Assembly: GCF_018966525.1 (NCBI RefSeq) | Contig: NZ_CP076607.1 | Span: 4,650,001 to 4,714,000, forward strand | Length of the DNA: 64,000 nucleotides | Origin: Paenibacillus sophorae | Lineage (GTDB): Bacteria > Bacillota > Bacilli > Paenibacillales > Paenibacillaceae | Direction of reading: 5' to 3' | Shown here: positions 51,434-59,483 of the stretch, in pieces | Layout: each line of letters starts with the position of its first letter | How positions within the stretch are numbered: the first letter of the stretch is position 1 | Made by a program: the position numbers and the translations under genes | Notes under the pieces: model-generated | The model's input: the letters and a program-made list of their open reading frames with translations, nothing else | Database searches by the model: none | What the model was told of the DNA's origin: nothing

Positions 51434-52228
51434 GTGGCAACTTTATCTGGACTTATGCGATTGTACATTTGGCACATGAAGCTTAGCTTGTCACGCGCCA
51501 TGATCTACCGCTTTGACTTCTTGACTAACTTATTGATATCTATTATCGTCTCGGGTCTGGGGCCGCTCGTCCAGTATATTTTCTTTACACAGACGCGCGG
51601 TTACCCTGGCTGGACGCTGGATCAAATCCTGCTGTTCCAAGGCATCCTGCTCCTTTGGTTCGGTATTCGCGAACTGCTATTCGGAGATCTTCGCCATTCG
51701 GTCATGCAAATGGTCTGGAAAGGCGAGTTCGACCGGCTGCTGCTTAAGCCGTATCCGCCGATCGGCGTGCTGCTTTGCAGCGGCTTTCAGTTGAACGGCA
51801 TCGGCTCTTGTATTGCCGGTTTGACCGTTACCAGCCTGGCCTTTCACCGGCTGCATATTGATTTGACTTTTACCAAGCTACTGATGATGATGGTCAGCTT
51901 GGTATGCGGCGTCATTTTGTTCATGGCTGTCAACATCTTCTACAGCGCTATCGTCATCATGATTGTGCAGATGGGGAGGATTGATGAAATGTTCGACCGG
52001 ATTACCGATTTCGGGAACTACCCAACCAACATTTTTCCTGTCGCACTTCGCATGGTGATGGTTACTTTTCTGCCATTTGCCATTTGGACGTATTATCCGG
52101 CACAGATTCTGCTGGGCAGGTTGGACAGCTTGATATGGGCGGCTTCGGTTTGCTGTGTGGCGCTGTTCTGGCTGAGCATCGCAGCATGGAACCGTTGTCT
52201 GCGCAATTACACGAGTGCGGGAGGATAA
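51434..52228 (+). CDS. ABC-2 type transporter permease (second of two)
   Basis: 264 residues, six membrane helices, COG3694 group (LYIWHMKLSLSRAMIYRFDF N-terminal amphipathic segment; DQILLFQGILLLWFGIRELLF; FPVALRMVMVTFLPFAIWTY). Start GTG 51434 has GGGAGGG 6 nt upstream, 3 nt after the stop of the first permease. Partner of the preceding permease and the following ATPase. Confidence 0.85.
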   Translation: MATLSGLMRLYIWHMKLSLSRAMIYRFDFLTNLLISIIVSGLGPLVQYIFFTQTRGYPGWTLDQILLFQGILLLWFGIRELLFGDLRHSVMQMVWKGEFDRLLLKPYPPIGVLLCSGFQLNGIGSCIAGLTVTSLAFHRLHIDLTFTKLLMMMVSLVCGVILFMAVNIFYSAIVIMIVQMGRIDEMFDRITDFGNYPTNIFPVALRMVMVTFLPFAIWTYYPAQILLGRLDSLIWAASVCCVALFWLSIAAWNRCLRNYTSAGG

Positions 52229-52232
52229 CGGG

Positions 52233-53213
52233 TTGAACGACACAATCATAGAGGTACGGGGTTTGACAAAGACCTTCAAGAAAATAAAGAAAAAGGAAGG
52301 TTTCCTGTCATCCATCCGATCACTGGTCAGCCGGGAAGTCGAGCATGTAAACAGTGTGAGCGATGTGAATCTGAGCATCCGGAAAGGAGAAATCAGAGGG
52401 CTTATCGGCCCGAACGGCGCTGGCAAATCGACAACGATCAAGATGATGTCAGGCATTCTCCACCCGTCTGAGGGTACGGTCAACGTACTTGGCTTTACTC
52501 CTTGGTTGGAACGGGAACGGTTCGTGCGGCATCTAGGAGTACTGTTCGGCCAAAAGTCGCAGCTGTGGTGGGATTTACCGCCAATAGATACCTTTGCGCT
52601 GAACAAGGAAATGTATCGGATACCGGATGAAAAATACAAAGAGCGAATGGCTTACTTCAAGGAACTGCTGCAAATTGGCCATGTCGTGAACCAGCCCGTC
52701 CGTACCCTGTCGCTTGGCGAACGCATGAAATGCGAGCTGGTGTGCGCGCTTCTGCATGAGCCCGCGTTGATCTTCTTAGATGAACCAACAATTGGCCTGG
52801 ACATCGTCTCCAAGGAAACGATCCGCCGTTTCATTAAGCAAATGAACAAAGAGCAGGGTACGACTTTCCTGGTCACAACGCATGACCTGGCCGATCTCGA
52901 GAACCTGTGTGACAACGTAACGATCATAAACAAGGGGAAGGTCGTTTTCGACGACAGCATGGAAACCCTAAGCACTTATTTTGCCAACAGCAAGATCATT
53001 GAAGTAAAATTCAACAAACCGCTCGATCCATCAAAACTGGAAGGATACAACGTGATTGCATGGGGGCAGCAGTCCGCTCAAATCGAGATTGATCTGACGA
53101 AGAATGATATTAAGCGTTCCGTTTACGAAATCCTTGACAGGTTCCAAGTGGCCGACATTAACATCACCAATATCCCAATCGAGCAGGTCATCAAGCATAT
53201 CTATAGTGCATAA
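52233..53213 (+). CDS. ABC transporter ATP-binding protein
   Basis: 326 residues, COG4586 type. Walker A GPNGAGKST (about residue 65), Q-loop FGQKSQLWWDLP, signature LSLGERMKCELVCALL, Walker B LIFLDEPTIGLD and the H-loop TTHDLADLE are intact. The C-terminal 80 residues (about 245-326) form the accessory domain of the group (FADINITNIPIEQVIKHIYS-like end). TTG 52233 has GGGAGG 8 nt upstream and overlaps nothing, whereas the earlier GTG 52215 would place the start within the second permease without a Shine-Dalgarno. It energises the two permeases. Confidence 0.9.
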   Translation: MNDTIIEVRGLTKTFKKIKKKEGFLSSIRSLVSREVEHVNSVSDVNLSIRKGEIRGLIGPNGAGKSTTIKMMSGILHPSEGTVNVLGFTPWLERERFVRHLGVLFGQKSQLWWDLPPIDTFALNKEMYRIPDEKYKERMAYFKELLQIGHVVNQPVRTLSLGERMKCELVCALLHEPALIFLDEPTIGLDIVSKETIRRFIKQMNKEQGTTFLVTTHDLADLENLCDNVTIINKGKVVFDDSMETLSTYFANSKIIEVKFNKPLDPSKLEGYNVIAWGQQSAQIEIDLTKNDIKRSVYEILDRFQVADINITNIPIEQVIKHIYSA

Positions 53214-53269
53214 ATAGGGCTGACGAAGAAGAGTTAAGTTTGAGCAGGATGAAGAGCAATAACGGGAAT

Positions 53270-53316
53270 AAGCCGATCTCCATGCCTGGAACAGGCAAGA
53301 TCGGCTTTAATTTTTG
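53270..53316 (+). terminator. Rho-independent terminator after the ABC-2 operon
   Basis: AAGCCGATCT pairs with AGATCGGCTT-like AAGATCGGCTT, with an inner GCCTG/CAGGC stem, followed by TAATTTTTG. Bases 53317-53497 hold a short CCGGAC/GTCCGG inverted repeat but no gene I can support. Confidence 0.88.
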
Positions 53317-53497
53317 AAATATCCGCGGGAACCTGCGCCGGACAAGCGTCCGGAACGACTCGGATGCTTGCCCCGGCAGAGCGCTTTTGCGTGCAGAGAT
53401 TTTCCGCAGCTGATCGTTTTCCTTGCCGACAATTACTTCGTCAGCCGTTTTTCTCCGTCGGGATTACCGCCGAAAGGAGGTTGTTCAGCTCCCAGAG

Positions 53498-54625
53498 TTA
53501 TTGATTTACGCTTTCTTTGACAATCGCCACTACCAGCTCGGCCGCCTTGACGATATCAGCCGCCTTGATCCGCTCTTTGGTCGTATGAATATTCTCATAT
53601 CCAATGGCCAGGTTGAGCGTCGGCACGTTCAGTCCGTTGAACACATTGGCGTCACTGCCGCCGCCCGACGGGAAACGCCTTGGTGTCAGCCCGATCGAGG
53701 ATATGGACCGCTCAGCCAGCTTCACAATGGGGTCATGCTCGTTAAAGCTGAAGGCCGGGTAGATGATCTCGCTGCGGAATTCGCATTCCGCCCCATATTC
53801 GCGCACTGTAGTTTCAAGCGCTTCGCGCATCTGCGCCAGCTGCAGATCCACCTTTTCCTGGACAATGCTCCGCGCTTCCGCATCCAGCTGCACATGATCG
53901 CAGACGACGTTCGTCGGGCCGCCGCCTGCAAATCTGCCGATATTGGCGGTCGTCTCGCTGTCGATGCGGCCAAGCTTCATCGCGGCAATCGCTTTGCCTG
54001 CCACCTGGATGGCGCTGATGCCGTCTTCGGGATTGACGCCGGCATGAGCTGATTTGCCGAAGATCTGCATCGAGATCTTCGCCTGAGTCGGAGCGGCTAC
54101 CGCGATGGCGCCGATTTCGCCGTTGGAATCAAGCGCAAAGCCGAAATCCGCGTCCAAATATTTCGGGTCGAGCGAACGCGAGCCGACCAGCCCGGACTCC
54201 TCGCCCGCCGTGATGACGAACTGAATTTGCCCATGCGGAAGGTTCTGCTCCTTGATTACGCGAATCCCTTCAAAGAGCGCGGCCAGACCCGCTTTGTCGT
54301 CCGCCCCGAGGATGGTCGTGCCATCGCTCGTGATCCAGCCGTCTTCTCCGAGCGTTGGCTTGATTCCCTGACCCGGAACAACCGTATCCATATGGCAGGT
54401 GAACAGCAGCTTGGGAGCGTCTTCCGCATTCTCCGCAGGCCATGTGACAATCAGATTGCCCGCGCCGTGCCCGGTTCTTTCTTGTGAATCGTCTTCTACG
54501 GCTTTAAGTCCCAGCTCCTTGAATTTGCCGATCAGGTGATCGGCGATGTTCCGTTCATTCTTCGTCTCGCTGTCGATCTGGACAAGTTCTATAAATTCCT
54601 GAATCAATCGGTCTTGTACTACCAC
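53498..54625 (-). CDS. M20 family metallopeptidase, peptidase T-like (YqjE)
   Basis: 375 residues. Metal ligands of M20 enzymes are visible: FTCHMDTVVPG (His-x-Asp), TTILGADDKAGLAALFEG (bridging Asp), TAGEESGLVGS (Glu pair) and FALDSNGEIG (Asp), with a C-terminal His region near LNLAIGYENIHTTKE. The dimerisation domain lies about 180-290 (KSAHAGVNPEDGISAI). It belongs to the peptidase T-like group; the substrate is probably small peptides. The start is GTG 54625 (GAGGG 7 nt upstream). It is divergent from the Prli42-like gene. Confidence 0.88.
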   Translation of the reverse strand: MVVQDRLIQEFIELVQIDSETKNERNIADHLIGKFKELGLKAVEDDSQERTGHGAGNLIVTWPAENAEDAPKLLFTCHMDTVVPGQGIKPTLGEDGWITSDGTTILGADDKAGLAALFEGIRVIKEQNLPHGQIQFVITAGEESGLVGSRSLDPKYLDADFGFALDSNGEIGAIAVAAPTQAKISMQIFGKSAHAGVNPEDGISAIQVAGKAIAAMKLGRIDSETTANIGRFAGGGPTNVVCDHVQLDAEARSIVQEKVDLQLAQMREALETTVREYGAECEFRSEIIYPAFSFNEHDPIVKLAERSISSIGLTPRRFPSGGGSDANVFNGLNVPTLNLAIGYENIHTTKERIKAADIVKAAELVVAIVKESVNQ

Positions 54626-54729
54626 CGGACTTCCCTCGCTTTCAAGTATACGTTACAATAAGTTGTAGCCGGTTCCCCGGCAAAAGCGCTGTATGCCCTA
54701 AACTTAAACTAATTCCAAAGGAGTCACAC

Positions 54730-54831
54730 ATGCAACGTCAAAAATGGTTCCGCATCTTTATTTATGTAATGCTGATCGCAATGGTAGCTTCCACGCTGAT
54801 GATTGTTATTGAGCCTTTTCTAGCCGGATAA
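54730..54831 (+). CDS. Prli42-like stressosome-anchoring miniprotein
   Basis: 33 residues: a basic start (MQRQKWFRIF), a single membrane helix (IYVMLIAMVASTLMIVIEPF) and LAG at the end. The core YVMLIAM matches the Listeria Prli42 family, conserved across Bacillota, where it ties the stressosome to the membrane and to sigma-B activation. AAAGGAG lies 6 nt before the ATG. It is divergent from the peptidase T-like gene and followed by a terminator. Too short for sequence statistics; the match is by motif, size and context. No rsb genes are in the window. Confidence 0.78.
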   Translation: MQRQKWFRIFIYVMLIAMVASTLMIVIEPFLAG

Positions 54832-54860
54832 CGAAACTTGGCGGCTTTCCCCGCTAATTA

Positions 54861-54893
54861 CACAGCGGTCCGGATATTCCGGGCCGCTGTTTT
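54861..54893 (+). terminator. Rho-independent terminator after the Prli42-like gene
   Basis: ACAGCGGTCCGG pairs with CCGGGCCGCTGT around a 5-nt loop (one T-G pair), followed by TTTGC. It may also slow readthrough from lipB on the other strand. Confidence 0.78.
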
Positions 54894-54907
54894 GCGCTGC
54901 TCTTCGT

Positions 54908-55627
54908 TTATTGTTCGGCCAGGGCCTTCTCCCAATCCGACACGATCCCGTCATAAGGGAACCGGTTTAGAAAATGGGGAACGAGTTCCGCTGCAACCTC
55001 TTCGATTTCGAACCGGCGGCCGGTGCATTCTTCCAGCGAGGTTACGCCGTACTCGGCAATGCCGCAGGGGATGATTCCCCGGAACCCTTCCTCCGCGATG
55101 CCCTCCCGAATGTTAAAGGCGAAGCCGTGACTGGTCAAGAAGCCTTTGCGCGTGCGGCTCTTATTGAACTTCACGCCGATGGCGCAAATCTTCACATCGC
55201 CTACCCAAACTCCCGTATATTCCGGCTTTCTTCCGCCCTCGATGCCGAAGGTGGCAAGGTAATCGATGATCACCTGCTCCAGTGACCGCAGATATCCGTG
55301 AAGGTCGACTCTGCCCTGCTCGCCGATTCTTAGCAGCGGGTAACCGACCAGTTGTCCCGGTCCGTGATAGGTGATATCCCCGCCGCGGTCGATTTCAAAC
55401 AAGGAGATTCCCTCCTCCCGCAGCTGCTCGGCGTTTAGCAGAAGATGCTCGGGATGGTTCTGCGATCCGATCGTATAGGTTGGCGGGTGCTGCAAAAGAA
55501 TCAGCCGTTCCGGACGCTCACCGGCGTCAATGGCGCGGACCGACTCTTTTTGCATATCCCAGGCTTGGCTGTATTCGATCATGGGAACATAGGATATTTC
55601 CAGCTTCCGAGGTTCTGTGCTGTCCAT
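54908..55627 (-). CDS. lipB: Octanoyl-[acyl-carrier-protein]:protein N-octanoyltransferase LipB
   Basis: 239 residues. LipB moves octanoyl groups from ACP to lipoyl domains for later sulphur insertion. Signatures: FEIDRGGDITYHGPGQLVGY (substrate tunnel) and the catalytic Cys in GIIPCGIAEYGVTSLEE, with the conserved Lys in VKICAIGVKFNKSRTRKGF. B. subtilis lacks LipB and uses LipM/LipL, so this marks a difference within Bacillota. It is directly downstream of the 2-oxoacid dehydrogenase E2 gene, whose lipoyl domain is an obvious substrate. AAGGAG lies 10 nt before the ATG. Confidence 0.94.
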   Translation of the reverse strand: MDSTEPRKLEISYVPMIEYSQAWDMQKESVRAIDAGERPERLILLQHPPTYTIGSQNHPEHLLLNAEQLREEGISLFEIDRGGDITYHGPGQLVGYPLLRIGEQGRVDLHGYLRSLEQVIIDYLATFGIEGGRKPEYTGVWVGDVKICAIGVKFNKSRTRKGFLTSHGFAFNIREGIAEEGFRGIIPCGIAEYGVTSLEECTGRRFEIEEVAAELVPHFLNRFPYDGIVSDWEKALAEQ

Positions 55628-55671
55628 GCTTAAACATCTCCTTTGCCCTTGATTCTTACGAAGCCCTTAAA

Positions 55672-55721
55672 GCCGGCCTATCCTGTGACCCGGCGGTTAT
55701 CCGGACCCCGGTCAGGCCGGC
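55672..55721 (-). terminator. Possible terminator between bkdB and lipB
   Basis: Minus strand: GCCGGCCT pairs with AGGCCGGC around a 34-nt GC-rich loop, then TTTAAGGG. The T-run is short, so readthrough into lipB is plausible. Confidence 0.4.
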
Positions 55722-55741
55722 ATTCGTATCGGCACGCGCGC

Positions 55742-57166
55742 TTAATAGACGTTCGTATCCAGGCTGTAGCTCTCGATATTATCCTTCACCCGCTGCAGGA
55801 AGCGTCCGCAGATAACGCCGTCGAGAATCCGGTGGTCCAGCGAGAGGCAAATGTTGGCCATCGAACGGACAGCAATCATATCGTTGATGACGACAGGCTT
55901 TTTCACAATCGATTCAAAAGTCAAAATGGCTGCCTGCGGATAGTTGATGATCGGATAAGACAGAATCGAGCCGAACGAGCCGGTATTGTTAACGGTGAAG
56001 GTTCCGCCCTGCATATCCTCCACACGCAGCTTGCCTTCGCGCGTCTTCATCGCCAGTTCTTCGATTTCGCGGGCAAGACCCGCCACGTTCTTCTGGTCCG
56101 CCTTCTTGATAACCGGGGTCCAGACCGAATCCTCGGTGCCGACCGCCAGCGATATATTAATGTCCCGCTTGACAATGATTTTGTCAACCGCCCAGACGGA
56201 GTTCATAATCGGGTAATCCTTGATCGCGCTGACGACGGCCTTCATCAAGAAAGCGAGATACGTCAGGTTGATCCCTTCTCTGCGCTTGAATTCATCCTTC
56301 AGCTTATTGCGAAGAAGCACAAGGTTCGTCACGTCCACCTCGATCATCGTCCAGGCATGCGGAATTTCCGAGACGCTCTGGCGCATCCGTGAAGCGATCG
56401 TATTGCGGATCGGCGTTACGTCGATCAAATACTCGGAACGCCCGCTCTCCACCTCAATTTCGGGGATGCGCGGCAGCTCCGATAGATGCAGCCCGGAATG
56501 CCGGACGGGCGGCAGCGTCTCCACCGGCGCAGGCGCGCTTACCGCCTGCGTGATGGACGCCGCGCCCTGCGGCTGCGCGGCTGCGCCAGCCGCCGGCTGC
56601 TGCGGCGCGGGGCTGCTCTGCGGCGCAGTCACCGCCGCAGGTCCGCTCGCAAGGAACGCCAGCACGTCCTTGCGCGTGACGCGTCCGCCGAGGCCGGTGC
56701 CCGGCACGGCGGACAGATCAATGCTGTGCTGCGCCGCGAGGCTCTGCACAGCAGGGGAATAACGCGCCCGCATCGGCGCGTTAGGGTCTTGCGCGGCATA
56801 GGCTGCGCCGGATGCCGCAGGCTGCGCCGCCGCTAAAGGCGCGGCGGCTACGGCCGCGCGCTGCGGCGCCTCGGCGCGCGCGGGAGCGGCGGCTTCGGCG
56901 GGGGCCGCCGGAACGGATACCTCGATCCGGCAAATCACTTCGCCGACCGCGACCGTCTGCCCCTCCTCCGCCAAAATGTCGCCCATGACTCCGTCCACCG
57001 TGGACGGCAGCTCGGCGTTGACCTTATCCGTAATCACTTCGCACAGCGGCTCATACTGCTCCACCGGATCACCCGGCTTCTTCAGCCACTTGCCGATTGT
57101 TGCCGATACCAGCGATTCCGCGAGCTGCGGCATCGCAACATCCGTCAACTTCTTGTTGTCGGTCAT
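55742..57166 (-). CDS. bkdB: Branched-chain 2-oxoacid dehydrogenase E2 (dihydrolipoyl acyltransferase)
   Basis: 474 residues. One N-terminal lipoyl domain (1-80, lipoylated Lys48 in ITDKVNAE), then an Ala/Pro-rich linker (about 85-125) and a peripheral-subunit-binding domain (about 135-175, RARYSPAVQSLAAQHSIDLS, GTGLGGRVTRKDV). A second Ala/Pro/Gln-rich linker precedes the catalytic acyltransferase core (about 235-474), with SLDHRILDG carrying the active-site His and Asp. It passes acyl groups from E1 to CoA. AGGAG is 7 nt before ATG 57166. The substrate assignment to branched-chain oxoacids rests on E1 and order; pyruvate dehydrogenase E2 is the alternative. Confidence 0.9.
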   Translation of the reverse strand: MTDNKKLTDVAMPQLAESLVSATIGKWLKKPGDPVEQYEPLCEVITDKVNAELPSTVDGVMGDILAEEGQTVAVGEVICRIEVSVPAAPAEAAAPARAEAPQRAAVAAAPLAAAQPAASGAAYAAQDPNAPMRARYSPAVQSLAAQHSIDLSAVPGTGLGGRVTRKDVLAFLASGPAAVTAPQSSPAPQQPAAGAAAQPQGAASITQAVSAPAPVETLPPVRHSGLHLSELPRIPEIEVESGRSEYLIDVTPIRNTIASRMRQSVSEIPHAWTMIEVDVTNLVLLRNKLKDEFKRREGINLTYLAFLMKAVVSAIKDYPIMNSVWAVDKIIVKRDINISLAVGTEDSVWTPVIKKADQKNVAGLAREIEELAMKTREGKLRVEDMQGGTFTVNNTGSFGSILSYPIINYPQAAILTFESIVKKPVVINDMIAVRSMANICLSLDHRILDGVICGRFLQRVKDNIESYSLDTNVY

Positions 57167-57230
57167 ACTTTCACTCCTTAAACGTGCTGTACTCGCAAGA
57201 TGGTTTCTTAATTACCACCATTTCCGGGTC

Positions 57231-58217
57231 CTAATACTGCGCAAGGCGCAGCATTTCCGCTTTCAATTTGTCCTTGCTGAGCATAAAAAACTTCTCCATC
57301 GGCGGGCTGATCGGCATTGCCGGAACATCAGGCCCGCACAGGCGGAAGATCGGCGCGTCCAGCTCGAACAGGCACTCCTCGGCGATAATCGCCGCAACCT
57401 CGGCGCCTACGCCGCCCGTCTTGTTGTCCTCATGCACAATCAGCACCTTGCCTGTCCGCCGCACGGCTGCCTTGATCGCCTCGCGGTCCAGCGGCTGCAG
57501 CGTGCGCAGATCGAGAATATGCGCTGTAATGCCCTGCTCGCGCTCCAATTCCTCCGCCGCCTGCATCGCAAAATGCAGCGGCAGGCTGTAGCCGATGACT
57601 GTGATATCATCACCCTCGCGCAGCAGGTTCGCTTCGCCGATCGGAACGGTATAGTCGCTCTCCGGAACGTCCTCTTTGATCAGCTTGTAGCATTTCTTGT
57701 TCTCGAAGAACAGAACCGGGTCCGGGTCGCGGACGGCGGCTTTCAGCAGCCCTTTCGCGTCATATGCCGAATAAGGCGCGACGATCTTTAGTCCCGGTGT
57801 GCCGAAGAATATCGATTCAGTACACTGTGAATGGTACAGACCGCCGAAAATGCCGCCGCCAATCGGCGCACGGATGACAACCGGACAGCTCCAATCGTTA
57901 TTGGAGCGGTAGCGGATTTTGGCCGCTTCGCTAATAATCTGGTTAGTCGCCGGAAGCATGAAATCGGAATATTGCATTTCCGCAATCGGCTTCATGCCAT
58001 ACATTGCCGCGCCGATCGCCACGCCCGCAATCGCCGATTCCGCAAGCGGCGTATCAAGCACGCGCTCTGCGCCGAACTGCTCTTGCAGCCCCTTGGTCGT
58101 GGTGAACACGCCGCCTTTAACGCCGACATCCTCGCCAAGTACGAAGACGGAGTCGTCGCGTTCCATTTCTTCCTTCATCGCCAGCCGGATGGCATCGATA
58201 TATTCCATCATTGCCAT
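57231..58217 (-). CDS. bkdAB: Branched-chain 2-oxoacid dehydrogenase E1 component, beta subunit
   Basis: 328 residues, transketolase-like. Typical segments are EDVGVKGGVFTTTKGLQEQF, RVLDTPLAESAIAGVAIGAA, GLYHSQCTESIFFGTPGLKIV and the C-terminal GPDVPAMPISPPMEKFFM. Together with E1 alpha it decarboxylates branched 2-oxoacids with thiamine diphosphate, giving acyl groups used for iso/anteiso fatty acid synthesis. It follows bkdAA by 3 nt and precedes bkdB by 64 nt. Confidence 0.92.
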   Translation of the reverse strand: MAMMEYIDAIRLAMKEEMERDDSVFVLGEDVGVKGGVFTTTKGLQEQFGAERVLDTPLAESAIAGVAIGAAMYGMKPIAEMQYSDFMLPATNQIISEAAKIRYRSNNDWSCPVVIRAPIGGGIFGGLYHSQCTESIFFGTPGLKIVAPYSAYDAKGLLKAAVRDPDPVLFFENKKCYKLIKEDVPESDYTVPIGEANLLREGDDITVIGYSLPLHFAMQAAEELEREQGITAHILDLRTLQPLDREAIKAAVRRTGKVLIVHEDNKTGGVGAEVAAIIAEECLFELDAPIFRLCGPDVPAMPISPPMEKFFMLSKDKLKAEMLRLAQY

Positions 58218-58220
58218 AAA

Positions 58221-59246
58221 TTACACCCCTCCTTCGGATTCGCTGTACACATGCAGCAGCGTATCTTCCGGTTTCGGGAACGGCGCATTGTCGGCGTATT
58301 CGATTGCTTCTTTGAGCTCCAGATTGTACTGGGCGGCGAGATCGCGTTCTTGTTCCTCGCTCCACAGGCCAAGCTCCGTTAAATAATCCCGGAAACGGGC
58401 TACGCCGTCTTTTTTCCAGTTCTCCTCGACCTCTTCTTTGGTACGGTATGCAAGGTCGTTATCAGAGGTGGAATGCGGGGAAAGGCGGTACATCATCGCT
58501 TCAATCAGCGTCGGGCCTTCGCCCGCTATCGCCCGTTCGCGGGCTTCCTTGACGACTCGGTATACTTCCAGCGGATCGTTGCCATCCACGCGGACGCCCG
58601 GAAATCCGTAGCCGAGCGCACGGTCGCTAACCTTGCCGCCAAGCTGGCGGTGAGCCGGAATCGAGATCGCGTACTGGTTGTTCTCGCACATAATAATGAC
58701 CGGAAGCTTATTCACTCCGGCAAAGTTGCACGCTTCATGAAAATCCCCCTGATTGCTGGAGCCTTCACCGAACGTGACGAAAGAGACGAATTTCTTCTTC
58801 TGCATCTTGGCTGCCAGCGCAAAGCCGACCGCATGAGGAACCTGCGTTGTAACGGGGCTTGAGCCGGTAACGATACGCAGCCGCTTACTGCCGAAATGGC
58901 CGGGCATCTGCCGTCCGCCGCTGTTCGGGTCCTCCGCCTTGGCGAATACCGACAGCAGCAGCTCGCGGGTCGTCATACCGACAGTCAGTACGAATGCATA
59001 ATCACGGTAGTAGGGCAAAAAATAATCGTTCTCCCGGTCGAGCGCGAAGGCGGCCGCCACCTGCGCCGCTTCCTGGCCGATGCCCGAGACGTGGAAGTTG
59101 ATCTTCCCGGCCCGCTGGAGCAGCAGACTGCGCTCGTCGTATTTGCGCGCAAGCATCATATGTCGGTACATGTCGATCACTTGGCCGTCGGTCAATCCAA
59201 GCGGTTCATGCCTGTTCACTTTATTTGCAGTACCTTGCGTATCCAT
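58221..59246 (-). CDS. bkdAA: Branched-chain 2-oxoacid dehydrogenase E1 component, alpha subunit
   Basis: 341 residues. The thiamine-diphosphate motif is GEGSSNQGDFHEACNFAG with ENNQYAIS closing it; KLPVIIMCE and YRLSPHSTSDND match branched-chain E1 alpha rather than pyruvate dehydrogenase, which supports the bkd assignment. AGGAGG is 10 nt before the ATG. A TATAAT lies upstream (plus 59342-59347) without a good -35, so a promoter between lpdV and bkdAA is possible. The 237-nt gap to lpdV holds no gene. Confidence 0.92.
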   Translation of the reverse strand: MDTQGTANKVNRHEPLGLTDGQVIDMYRHMMLARKYDERSLLLQRAGKINFHVSGIGQEAAQVAAAFALDRENDYFLPYYRDYAFVLTVGMTTRELLLSVFAKAEDPNSGGRQMPGHFGSKRLRIVTGSSPVTTQVPHAVGFALAAKMQKKKFVSFVTFGEGSSNQGDFHEACNFAGVNKLPVIIMCENNQYAISIPAHRQLGGKVSDRALGYGFPGVRVDGNDPLEVYRVVKEARERAIAGEGPTLIEAMMYRLSPHSTSDNDLAYRTKEEVEENWKKDGVARFRDYLTELGLWSEEQERDLAAQYNLELKEAIEYADNAPFPKPEDTLLHVYSESEGGV

Positions 59247-59483
59247 AGTAGAGGTACCTCCTTAGTTCTTGCCCGATCCCGCCACAGGCAGACCGTTTAT
59301 TGATCTGATCTTAAAACCTGGTACTAATCGGGTATAAGTCTATTATATAGCGTTTGACTTCAAAAAGAAAAGCCGATCAGCGCCCGTTTACACCGAATGA
59401 CGCGGGACCGGGTGAAGCAGTCCCCCGCTTCGGCCCGTATGCGGGCGCTGCAGGACTTTTCCGTGATTTAACTTCGGCCCCTG

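Noticed and set aside
53314..53520. 68-codon frame after the ABC-2 operon
   Set aside because: Lies within terminator flank and the opposite-strand peptidase end; no ribosome binding site.
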